A DNA stretch of 40,940 nt from Pseudomonadota bacterium (GTDB lineage Bacteria > Pseudomonadota > Gammaproteobacteria > Burkholderiales > Rhodocyclaceae): NCBI GenBank assembly GCA_963205435.1, contig CAUJIV010000097.1, positions 1-40,940 on the forward strand, written 5' to 3'. This document shows, in pieces, positions 18,650 to 25,292 of the stretch. The stretch's first letter is position 1, and each line of letters begins with the position of its first letter. The position numbers and the translations under genes were made by a program. Under the pieces are notes generated by a model that was given only the letters and a program-made list of their open reading frames with translations, had not been told where the DNA came from and did not search any database.

Positions 18650-19507
18650 TCACTTGATGCTCTTGATGTAAGCGATGATTTTTTCGACATCCGTATCGGA
18701 CAAGCGCCCGGCAAGCGAACCCATCATCCCCGCCGGGAAGCCCTCGACCAGTTCGGCGTCATGATCCAGGATCGCCCGCTTCAGGTAGAGATCGTCCGCC
18801 TTGGCGCGAAACCCTGTGCTCAGGGTGCGCGTCACTCCGTACAGCCCTGACCAGTTCAGCCCCTCGCGCGGCGCGCCAGACGTGGTATGGCAGCTCAGGC
18901 ATCCCAGATCGAAGGCCAATCGCGCCCCTTCAGGCGCCGACGCCCAATCGGCTGTCGCCGCCTTCGGCCTGATTTCCTCCTGCGGGACCGCGCTGAACCG
19001 GGCGACCATGGTCTTGTGACCGGTGCTGCAGTATTCAAGGCAAAGCACCCGGTAGGCGCCGGGCTTGTTGAAAGTAAGCAGCAGCCGGTTGACATATCCG
19101 GGCATCGCCTGGATCTGGCCGACCAGCCGGTCGCTTTCGTCATAGATGCCGAAGCCGTGATTGACATCTGTTGAAACGACGCGGAACTCGACCACCTTGC
19201 CAACCGGCACCTCGTCGGTGCTTAAGACCCACGACCACATCTGTCCGAGGACGGCAACCGTGAACTGCGGCGCGCCGTCGCGGCGCTCGACGAACTCCGC
19301 CCAGGGCAGGTTGGAGAACATCCGCCCCATCGCGATTGTGAAGATGCCGATCAGCAGGAAGGCCCACATCTTGCGGATGGTTGCCGCCCTCGCCTTCAGC
19401 TCGTCGAAATTGCCCTTCTTCCTAGCTTGCAGGACGATGACGAGGCCGATCAGCGCGACGAGGAGAACGATCGTCAGGTAGAGAATGCCGACATGTGACA
19501 ATTCCAT
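18650..19507 (-). CDS. norS: CuA/haem-c subunit II of the sNOR-like enzyme (NorS-like)
   Basis: The electron-entry subunit, 285 residues. Two N-terminal helices (about 6-27 and 46-62) anchor a periplasmic cupredoxin domain and a C-terminal cytochrome c domain. The CuA site is complete: H117 (DVNHGF), then C156, E158, C160, H164 and M167 in CLEYCSTGHKTM. Haem c binds at C203, C206 and H207 (CLSCH), with a methionine ligand probably in GFPAGMMGS. A CuA site excludes the cNOR type of nitric oxide reductase, which has no copper there. GGGGGAG precedes the ATG. It is 12 bases after the dihaem cytochrome gene and overlaps or nearly abuts norY. Confidence 0.82.
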   Translation of the reverse strand: MELSHVGILYLTIVLLVALIGLVIVLQARKKGNFDELKARAATIRKMWAFLLIGIFTIAMGRMFSNLPWAEFVERRDGAPQFTVAVLGQMWSWVLSTDEVPVGKVVEFRVVSTDVNHGFGIYDESDRLVGQIQAMPGYVNRLLLTFNKPGAYRVLCLEYCSTGHKTMVARFSAVPQEEIRPKAATADWASAPEGARLAFDLGCLSCHTTSGAPREGLNWSGLYGVTRTLSTGFRAKADDLYLKRAILDHDAELVEGFPAGMMGSLAGRLSDTDVEKIIAYIKSIK

Positions 19508-19519
19508 CTCGATCTCCCC

Positions 19520-20221
19520 CTACTTGTTGCCAGCCAGCCGCTGCGTGACAAACGCCGCAATGGACAGGATGTCCTGATCCGGCAGCTCGAATGCCGGCAT
19601 GGCCGACCCCGGCATGCCGTTGCGCACGCGGTAATAGACGTCCCGCGCCATGGAACCGCCGCGGTAGTCCGCTTTCTTCGTCAAATCCCTCGGCCGGACC
19701 GGGTCTCCGCGTCCATCAAGCAGGCCTTGCGCGGCAGGGCCGTCTCCCCTGCCGCTGCTGCCGTGGCAGAGCGCGCAATGGTTTTCATAGAGTTGCTGCC
19801 CCCTCGCCGGATCGGGCTGGATGCCGGCGGGGAACGGAATCTCCTCGGCTCGCGCCTGCTTGGTGCCGGCAAAACCGCGAATGACGGTGATCAATGTCTC
19901 TTGCTCTTTCAAGGTCAGGCTGCCAAAGGACGGCATTCCGCTACCGGTCAAGCCTCGCGCAATCGCTCTGAGAAGATCATGGTCGGTCGCCCCGCCGCCG
20001 TTGCCGCTCACATACTTGAACTCCGCCTTCCTGAAATCACGCGGCAAGGGCAGCAGGAACCTGCCGACCGGACCGTTGCCATCGCCAGACACGCCATGAC
20101 AGCTTGCGCAGAGGCTGCGATACAGCAGGGATCCCGCCGCCGCATCCTGCGTCTGCGCGTTGCCTGGTCCGGCAAGAGCGAACAGCAGAAGGGCGGCGCA
20201 GAGGAAAGGTGGGTTTTTCAT
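19520..20221 (-). CDS. Periplasmic dihaem cytochrome c
   Basis: A 233-residue secreted protein with a signal peptide (KNPPFLCAALLLFALAGPGNA, cut probably after A22) and two class I cytochrome c domains. The haem sites are C38, C41, H42 (CASCH) and C149, C152, H153 (CALCH). Methionine ligands are likely M96 (GSGMPSFG) and one of the pair in NGMPGSAMPAFE. Its ATG overlaps the stop of the preceding membrane gene as ATGA. A longer upstream reading of the frame has no signal and is rejected. It probably passes electrons from the bc1 complex or a small cytochrome to the CuA centre of NorS, an inference from gene order. Confidence 0.85.
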   Translation of the reverse strand: MKNPPFLCAALLLFALAGPGNAQTQDAAAGSLLYRSLCASCHGVSGDGNGPVGRFLLPLPRDFRKAEFKYVSGNGGGATDHDLLRAIARGLTGSGMPSFGSLTLKEQETLITVIRGFAGTKQARAEEIPFPAGIQPDPARGQQLYENHCALCHGSSGRGDGPAAQGLLDGRGDPVRPRDLTKKADYRGGSMARDVYYRVRNGMPGSAMPAFELPDQDILSIAAFVTQRLAGNK

Positions 20222-20811
20222 TGCCGTTGCGGTCTCCGGAACAGATAAAAGGCCAGCCAGGAAGCCATCAGCAGGGGCGTCGCCAGGATCATCATCTTGC
20301 CCAGGGCATGCTGCTCCTCGACCGGATAAAGCGCGCAAAGCTGCCCGCTGTAGGCTGCCTCTATCACGCCCATCATGCCGAACATGGCGATGCCGTTCGT
20401 GGCGAGAAAGGCCCTGCCGATGGCTCCGAGCGCACGCCAGGAAAGGCCCAGCGCGACACCGCCGGCCGCATAGAGGCAGGCATGGCGCAGCAAGTCAATC
20501 GTCCACTGTTCTCCTGCATGATCGATGAGAATGGGGATTTGCCAGAGCATGATCGTGCAAACGCTCAGGGTTGCCAGGGCCGGCGCCAGCCACGCGATTC
20601 GCCCGATATCGCCCGCGACCATGCGGCCGGTCATGCAGCCGGCCGCGACCAGCAGCGCCGGTTCGCCGAGCATGGCCGCAAAGAACGAGCCATGGATGCG
20701 CTGGAATACCTGCGGAAGCGAAAGAAGCACCAGCAGCAACACATTGCCGGCGGCTGACATGGTCCACACAGGCATACGCATGGCCAGCGCGCTGCTATGA
20801 ATGGCTTGCAT
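20218..20811 (-). CDS. Six-helix membrane protein of the sNOR-like cluster (orf1-like)
   Basis: A 197-residue integral membrane protein of unknown role with about six helices. The first has SAAGNVLLLVLLSLPQVFQR, the third LAPALATLSVCTIMLW, and the last MMILATPLLMASWLAFYLF. It ends in the basic tail RRPQRQ. A membrane protein named orf1 accompanies norS, norY and senC in ammonia oxidisers, and this gene sits in the matching place next to senC. I cannot confirm homology by eye. It overlaps the end of senC by 17 bases. The ribosome site is weak, as expected for coupled translation, and an ATG at 20781 is an alternative start. Confidence 0.65.
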   Translation of the reverse strand: MQAIHSSALAMRMPVWTMSAAGNVLLLVLLSLPQVFQRIHGSFFAAMLGEPALLVAAGCMTGRMVAGDIGRIAWLAPALATLSVCTIMLWQIPILIDHAGEQWTIDLLRHACLYAAGGVALGLSWRALGAIGRAFLATNGIAMFGMMGVIEAAYSGQLCALYPVEEQHALGKMMILATPLLMASWLAFYLFRRPQRQ

Positions 20812-21448
20812 GGCCGGCCAGGACCAGCAGATCCGACACCGATGTCTCCGGCGGGACGAGCCGCTCGAGTTCGCCCCGGCCGTTGATCACCGCAATGCTC
20901 GAATCGTGGGCATACTCGCCGTCGCTGCGGCGCGCCACCCACAGCCCGAAACCCTTTCGCAGGTCCTTGAAAGCCGCGTTCCCCTCTGGCACGACCAGGC
21001 GCCAATACCTCGGGTCGGCGCCATAGACGGCCGCCAGTTCGCGCAACCGTTCGGGCCGGTCACGAGCAAGGTCAAGGCCCACGCTCAACAGCATCGGGTG
21101 CGGTCGTCGAGGATCCTCTTCCGCAGCTTCGAGCAAGGCCTCCTGGATCTGCTTGAAGCGGGCGTTGGTCAGGAGACAGGCCCGGGTGCAGTCGGCAATG
21201 ACGAACGAGACCAGCACTCTGCGCTGACCGAGCTGGTCCAACCTGAACTGCCTGCCATCCTGATCGACGAAGCGGATTTCGGGCAGAGCTTGCGGCAGGG
21301 ACTCGAGCGTGAGACGCGCCGCGCCGATACTGGTAAAGGCGCGGAAGCCTGATGTCACCGCATAAACGGCTGTAACATTGAGCAGCAAGACCGCCATCGC
21401 CATCGCGGTTTTCAGCGTCAAAGACATCGCCCGGTTTCCGCCCTGCAT
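20795..21448 (-). CDS. senC: SenC/SCO-family copper chaperone
   Basis: SCO/SenC proteins are membrane-anchored thioredoxin-fold factors that deliver copper to, or keep reduced, the CuA cysteines of subunit II. The 217-residue product has one N-terminal helix (about 12-32) and a periplasmic domain with the copper motif C87-x3-C91 (ADCTRAC) and the third ligand H181 (EYAHDSS), all intact. PEIRFVDQDGRQFRL is the usual domain start. The start at 21448 has AAAGGG upstream. An internal ATG at 21427 is also possible. Its presence supports a working CuA site in NorS. Confidence 0.85.
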   Translation of the reverse strand: MQGGNRAMSLTLKTAMAMAVLLLNVTAVYAVTSGFRAFTSIGAARLTLESLPQALPEIRFVDQDGRQFRLDQLGQRRVLVSFVIADCTRACLLTNARFKQIQEALLEAAEEDPRRPHPMLLSVGLDLARDRPERLRELAAVYGADPRYWRLVVPEGNAAFKDLRKGFGLWVARRSDGEYAHDSSIAVINGRGELERLVPPETSVSDLLVLAGHASHS

Positions 21449-21475
21449 CGATGAACCCTTTGGCGCGCAAACGCG

Positions 21476-22624
21476 CTACTGCACGCCCGCCATGGAATCA
21501 AAGCGGCTTTTCACGGAAAAGTGCTGCTTCCAGCGCATCGGCGCACGCACGCCGACGACATGGTCCTCGAGCTCCGGCGGGAACATCTGCACGCGTTCTT
21601 TCTCGTGCCAGACTCCCTTCTTGCGCCGCTCTTCCCGCTGCTGGGCAAGCCAGTCGCGGTAGCTTTCGAAAACGATGTGCCCGCCCGGCGAATCGAGCAG
21701 GGCAGCGCGGATTCGGCCGTCACGTTCAAGCCAGAGATCGATTTCGGACTGAGCCAGCTTGCAGGCTGCGACATCCGACTTGTAGCCGGCCTCCTCAAGC
21801 TCCTTGCCGGCCACGGCGGCGAAGATCTCCTGCTCCTTGATGCTGAGCGAGCGCTTGTAGATCCCCACGTACTTGTCGTTGATCGCCTCGGCGAGTGGCG
21901 CGTTGTCGCGCGTGTTGCCGCGCTTTTTCGCGATGTCTCCCTTGTAAAAGTCGAGCATCTTCGGCGAATACTCCTCGCCCAGAAAGGCGCAGACCTCGCG
22001 CAATACCTTCTCCGGTTGCCGAACCAGTTCTTCGTAGCGCACATCGAGCCAGTCCGACTTGCCGTATTTCTGGCGCAGCGGCTTGGCCGTGTTGTGATCG
22101 AGCGCCCAGGACTGAGCGGCGGTGTAAGCGGTCTTCGGATGGAATGCCGAATCGATCATTTCCACGGCCACATCGCGGCCGTCCCTGATCACGTAGATGA
22201 ACTGCGCGTTCGGAAAATCCTTCTTGATCTCCTCGGCAAAGAAGATGTTGTGCGGAGTCTTCTGTCCCCAGCGCGGTCTTCCCTGCTCCTTGGCGAAGCG
22301 CTCGTGCATAGCGTGATAGATACCGGCGAAAGTGAGCTCCTGCGCCATGCCCAAGATCTCGTCGACGACCGTCATCGGGTTCACTTTCATGCCCCAGAAG
22401 GGATGGTTCAGGCCGAAGATCATCTCTCCGGCCAGTGTGCGGAGATTCTCCGGCTTCGAGAGGTCTCCGTAGGTGTAGAGAAAGGGATAAAAGCGCGGAT
22501 AGAGCCACCCCACTTCCGGCACGGCGATGCGAGGATGAAAGCCAAGCAGGCACATGAAAAGCGTCGTGCCGGAACGCTCCGATCCAAGCACAAAAATGGG
22601 TTTTTCCTTCATCGCGATCGGCAT
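21476..22624 (-). CDS. PAPS-dependent sulfotransferase family protein
   Basis: A 382-residue cytoplasmic enzyme of the sulfotransferase fold, which transfers a sulfuryl group from PAPS to a hydroxyl or amine. The 5'-phosphosulfate loop is FVLGSERSGTTLFMCLL (about residues 11-27), and the 3'-phosphate motif is seen in FIYVIRDGRDVAVEMIDSAF. WGQKTPHNI and YEELVRQPEKVLREVCAFLGE are further family marks. The C-terminal third (about 260-380) is long, charged and unlike small sulfotransferases. The ATG at 22624 has AAGGGAGAG right before it. The TTG at 22642 does not. Its acceptor is unknown. It lies between the GntR regulator (52 bases upstream) and senC (27 bases downstream). Confidence 0.87.
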   Translation of the reverse strand: MPIAMKEKPIFVLGSERSGTTLFMCLLGFHPRIAVPEVGWLYPRFYPFLYTYGDLSKPENLRTLAGEMIFGLNHPFWGMKVNPMTVVDEILGMAQELTFAGIYHAMHERFAKEQGRPRWGQKTPHNIFFAEEIKKDFPNAQFIYVIRDGRDVAVEMIDSAFHPKTAYTAAQSWALDHNTAKPLRQKYGKSDWLDVRYEELVRQPEKVLREVCAFLGEEYSPKMLDFYKGDIAKKRGNTRDNAPLAEAINDKYVGIYKRSLSIKEQEIFAAVAGKELEEAGYKSDVAACKLAQSEIDLWLERDGRIRAALLDSPGGHIVFESYRDWLAQQREERRKKGVWHEKERVQMFPPELEDHVVGVRAPMRWKQHFSVKSRFDSMAGVQ

Positions 22625-22676
22625 GGTCTCTCCCTTCGTCAATTGCCCGATTAAGTCTCCCCGCTGCGGGGGCCGT

Positions 22677-23459
22677 CTAGCTGACCAGCTTCAGCCGGGT
22701 GCTGGCGGCACCGGACTTGACCCGGTCAAGATGAACGACATAGCGGAAGCGGTCTCCACGGTAGTAAAGCTGGGTGAAATCGATCTTTCTCTTGCTCTGA
22801 ACGGCGTAGGTCGTGCGGCGGACCATGAGAGTCGCCATGGGACTCCGACCGCCGAGGAGGCGGGCCACTGGTCTGGGAGCGACGGTCGACTCGATCTGGT
22901 AATCGGCACAGTCGATGGCTATGCCAAGGTTTTTTTCGATAATGCGAAAGACCGGCGTGCAGCTAAGATCCTGATCCAGCACCAGCTCGCCGATCGAGGC
23001 CGGCAGATAGGTGATGTTGTACATCATCGGTTCTTCGTCCAGATAATGGACGCGGCGAATGCGGATGACCTGCTCGTCGGACTCGAGATCGATCAAGCCT
23101 CTCAGCTCGTCAGACGCTTCGATGTGATCGATGCCGTCCAGCTTTACCGTGCAGTCCTTGCCCAGCTCGCCCATCTCCTCGACGAAGCCGGCCAGATGGT
23201 CGAGTTTTTGCTCGAGCGGCGCCTTGGCGGCAAAAGTCCCGACTCCTTGCCGCCTGACGAGCACTCCCTCCTTTTCCAAATCCCCTATCGCACGCCGCAC
23301 CGTGATGAGGCTGACGTTGAGAAGGTCGGCCAACTGCTTTTCCGACGGGAGCCGTTCCTGGCTCTTTATCGCAACGGCGCTGAGTGCTTGCCGGATACTT
23401 TCGCGCACTTGGTAGTGCAAGGGCAGTGGTGAATCGGGGCTGACAGGTCTGAAGATCAT
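22677..23459 (-). CDS. GntR-family (HutC subfamily, UTRA) regulator
   Basis: A 260-residue transcription regulator. Residues 1-75 form the winged helix: PLHYQVRESIRQALS, RLPSEKQLADLLNVSLITVRRAIGDLEKEGVLVRRQGVGTF. Residues about 85-245 form the UTRA ligand domain with IRIRRVHYLDEEPMMYNITYLP and QLYYRGDRFRYVVH, the usual effector pocket elements. HutC-type regulators usually repress their own operon until a small metabolite binds. It is the first gene of the run, and the AT-rich region with a perfect palindrome directly upstream is the likely operator and promoter. The effector might be a sulfur compound or an anion carried by the DASS transporter, which is speculation. Confidence 0.9.
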   Translation of the reverse strand: MIFRPVSPDSPLPLHYQVRESIRQALSAVAIKSQERLPSEKQLADLLNVSLITVRRAIGDLEKEGVLVRRQGVGTFAAKAPLEQKLDHLAGFVEEMGELGKDCTVKLDGIDHIEASDELRGLIDLESDEQVIRIRRVHYLDEEPMMYNITYLPASIGELVLDQDLSCTPVFRIIEKNLGIAIDCADYQIESTVAPRPVARLLGGRSPMATLMVRRTTYAVQSKRKIDFTQLYYRGDRFRYVVHLDRVKSGAASTRLKLVS

Positions 23460-23514
23460 GTTTTGATTCTCATGCAGAGGATATTATTTGTTTATGATGT
23501 TATAACCTCTCGTC

Positions 23515-23545
23515 ATTATATGCAATACTTTTTAGTTCAACTAAA
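23515..23545 (-). promoter_or_regulatory. Putative promoter and operator of the GntR-headed run
   Basis: On the minus strand TATAAT occupies 23520-23515. Immediately upstream, covering the place of a -35 box, TTTAGTT (23531-23537) and AACTAAA (23539-23545) form a perfect 15-base palindrome around one central base. A regulator bound there would block the polymerase. GntR/HutC proteins bind short palindromes of this kind, so autoregulation is likely. The -35 match itself is poor. Confidence 0.5.
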
Positions 23546-23583
23546 TTGTGCATCATGTTAATTTTTAATTATTTCTAATATCT

Positions 23584-23612
23584 TGTTTATATGCTGTTTA
23601 TTTTCTGTTTAT
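23584..23612. repeat. Three TGTTTAT repeats at exact 11-base spacing
   Basis: TGTTTAT occurs at 23584-23590, 23595-23601 and 23606-23612, each 11 bases from the next, about one helical turn. A fourth copy is at 23489-23495 near the GntR start. Such phased repeats can be a tandem regulator site or intrinsically bent DNA. They lie 40-70 bases upstream of the palindrome. Confidence 0.5.
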
Positions 23613-24154
23613 GGAAATATTTATATTTTCCTCGTGCGTCGCAGCAATTGATGTGATCTACCAGGACGCACCCTGACACGGCTGCATGCCTCCAGACCCC
23701 GTCAATCGACGTCAGAGAACCAAGTCTTTCTGGTCCAGGGCTGCGTCCATTCGAGAGCAACGCCGACCCATCACCCGTAGCCTTGGGAGCCGGGAATCAG
23801 CAGGAGGCGTGTGATTCGGACTGGCTTTCAATGACCATTCCGCATGCGCCGCGCAAAGCCCTTGCCGGTCACGCCGGTCTTCGCGAGATTGAATGGCGGA
23901 GGCTTGCAGCCACCCCATGGACTTCACGTCAGCCCGCTCCGCTGATGTTGCGGGCAGCGATTCTTGAAAAAAGCTCGCGGGGCGGGGCAGGACGGCAATA
24001 TCAATGCCTTGTCAGGGTAAGAGATAGCCAGGCAAGACACTCAAGACAAACCTCCGAAGGCAAGCTTGCGCGATTTCGGCTCTTGCAAATGAAGATTGCA
24101 GTTGCTGGGGAAATCGAAGCGCGTGAAGTGAGGTCAGCGCGAACGATTGCCGTC
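23613..24154. other. Intergenic stretch with no recognised gene
   Basis: The first 30 bases continue the AT-rich control region. From about 23640 the composition rises again, and no reading frame on either strand looks like a known protein. It marks the right edge of the less GC-rich block. No tRNA gene, clear direct repeats or integrase that would define an insertion site was found. Confidence 0.5.
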
Positions 24155-24160
24155 TATAAT
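24155..24160 (+). promoter_or_regulatory. Likely -10 box of the small gene at 24218
   Basis: A consensus TATAAT lies 57 bases before the ATG. The -35 region (around 24132-24137, GGTCAG) matches poorly, so an activator or a leaderless weak promoter is possible. Confidence 0.4.
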
Positions 24161-24217
24161 CCGCTTTGGCAGGAAGCGACCACCAGACAGTCCAGGCACT
24201 GGACAAACGAGACAAAA

Positions 24218-24427
24218 ATGAACGAAGCCTCCCCCACAGACACGCTGAAGGCCCTCAACAAGCTGCTGATCTCCGTCCTGCGCGACCTGGCCGATGCCGG
24301 CCAGCTCGACCAGGCCTGCACCTACTCGGGCCAGGCCTGGCGCGTGCTGCGCGACGCCGCGCCGGAAGAAGCGAGCAAGCACAACGGCCTGCTCCATGCG
24401 CTGACCGCACCGAAGAAAACCGCCTAG
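24218..24427 (+). CDS. Small hypothetical protein, 69 aa
   Basis: I do not recognise a named family. The 69-residue product is helical and soluble: TDTLKALNKLLISVLRDLAD, then QLDQACTYSGQAWRVLRDA and a tail ending HALTAPKKTA. It looks like a pair of amphipathic helices in a compact bundle. Codon use is that of the GC-rich chromosome, unlike the run at 13892-23459, which supports a resident gene. A consensus -10 box lies upstream. An upstream extension of the frame to 23783 has no protein-like composition and is rejected. Confidence 0.65.
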   Translation: MNEASPTDTLKALNKLLISVLRDLADAGQLDQACTYSGQAWRVLRDAAPEEASKHNGLLHALTAPKKTA

Positions 24428-24465
24428 CTGGAAGCCAAGGCCGCGTCGGCAGGACGCCGGCGCGC

Positions 24466-25098
24466 TCAGGCGTGGTCGGCAATCTGGCCCGGTGCGGCCT
24501 CGGCCGTGACCGGGGCGCCGACGACGACGCCATAGGCCTGCATCAGCCGCACCACCTGCAGCATCAGCTCGACATTGGCGTTGGCCGGAGACGCCTGCTC
24601 CAGGCGGCCCTGCCTGGCATAGGCCTGGATTTCCCTGAGGCTGGCGCGGCCGTCGCCGTCGACATCCACCTTGCCGAAATTGGAAATGATGTTCGTGAGC
24701 TGGCCGCTCAGCTCCTCGCGCGTGAAGCCGGTGTCGCTGGAGGCAAGCGCCGGCAGGCGGCCATCGCCCTGCAGGCGCAGCCGCAGGTAGTGCTCGTCGA
24801 GCTGCTCGGCCAGCCGGTTGATCGAGCGGGAGAACTCGCCGCGCGTGAGCTTGCCGTCGCCGTCGGCGTCGAGCCGGGCGAACAGCCGGTCGGCGCCGGC
24901 GGTCGCGGCCGAGCCGATCTTGCCGAAGGCCGCCTGCAGCTCGCCGGCGCCGATTTCGCCGCGGCCCATTTCGTCGAGTTTGGCGAACAGCTTGTCGGCC
25001 TTCAGTTCCGGCGCGGCGGCCTTCGGCTCGTCCGAGCTGAAAGCGCGCGCGAGCGAGATGACCGATGAAATGATGCCGATGACTGCGCCTATGGCCAT
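24466..25098 (-). CDS. EF-hand protein with hydrophobic N-terminus
   Basis: A 210-residue protein that starts with a hydrophobic, glycine-containing helix (AIGAVIGIISSVISLARAF), perhaps a membrane anchor or uncleaved export signal. Two canonical calcium loops are seen, DADGDGKLTRGE (about 80-91) and DVDGDGRASLRE (about 146-157), as well as degenerate ones (DEMGRGEIGAGE and a middle one with SDTGFTREE). Four helix-loop-helix units in pairs recall calmodulin-like proteins. The ATG at 25098 has AGGAGA seven bases upstream. A longer upstream reading has no ribosome site. The partner is unknown. Calcium binding is likely from the loops, and the role is not. Confidence 0.8.
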   Translation of the reverse strand: MAIGAVIGIISSVISLARAFSSDEPKAAAPELKADKLFAKLDEMGRGEIGAGELQAAFGKIGSAATAGADRLFARLDADGDGKLTRGEFSRSINRLAEQLDEHYLRLRLQGDGRLPALASSDTGFTREELSGQLTNIISNFGKVDVDGDGRASLREIQAYARQGRLEQASPANANVELMLQVVRLMQAYGVVVGAPVTAEAAPGQIADHA

Positions 25099-25292
25099 GA
25101 TCCGTTCTCCTGCCTGAAGCCCGCGAGATCGCGGCGGGATGACAACCTCATAGCAAGATACCGGCCAGCCCTGCAAGCCACTGTTTTACAGGGACAAACG
25201 AATATATTTTGGACGGCGATGAGCAGGGCTTGCCGCCCTGCCGCCGCGCCATCGGCAAATTCTGCCGCCATGGCGGGAGACGAACGGAAGCC

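Noticed and set aside
25223-25241. Hairpin GCAGGGC/GCCCTGC after pyc as a terminator
   Set aside because: The stem is perfect, but no T tract follows on the minus strand, so a terminator call is not supported.
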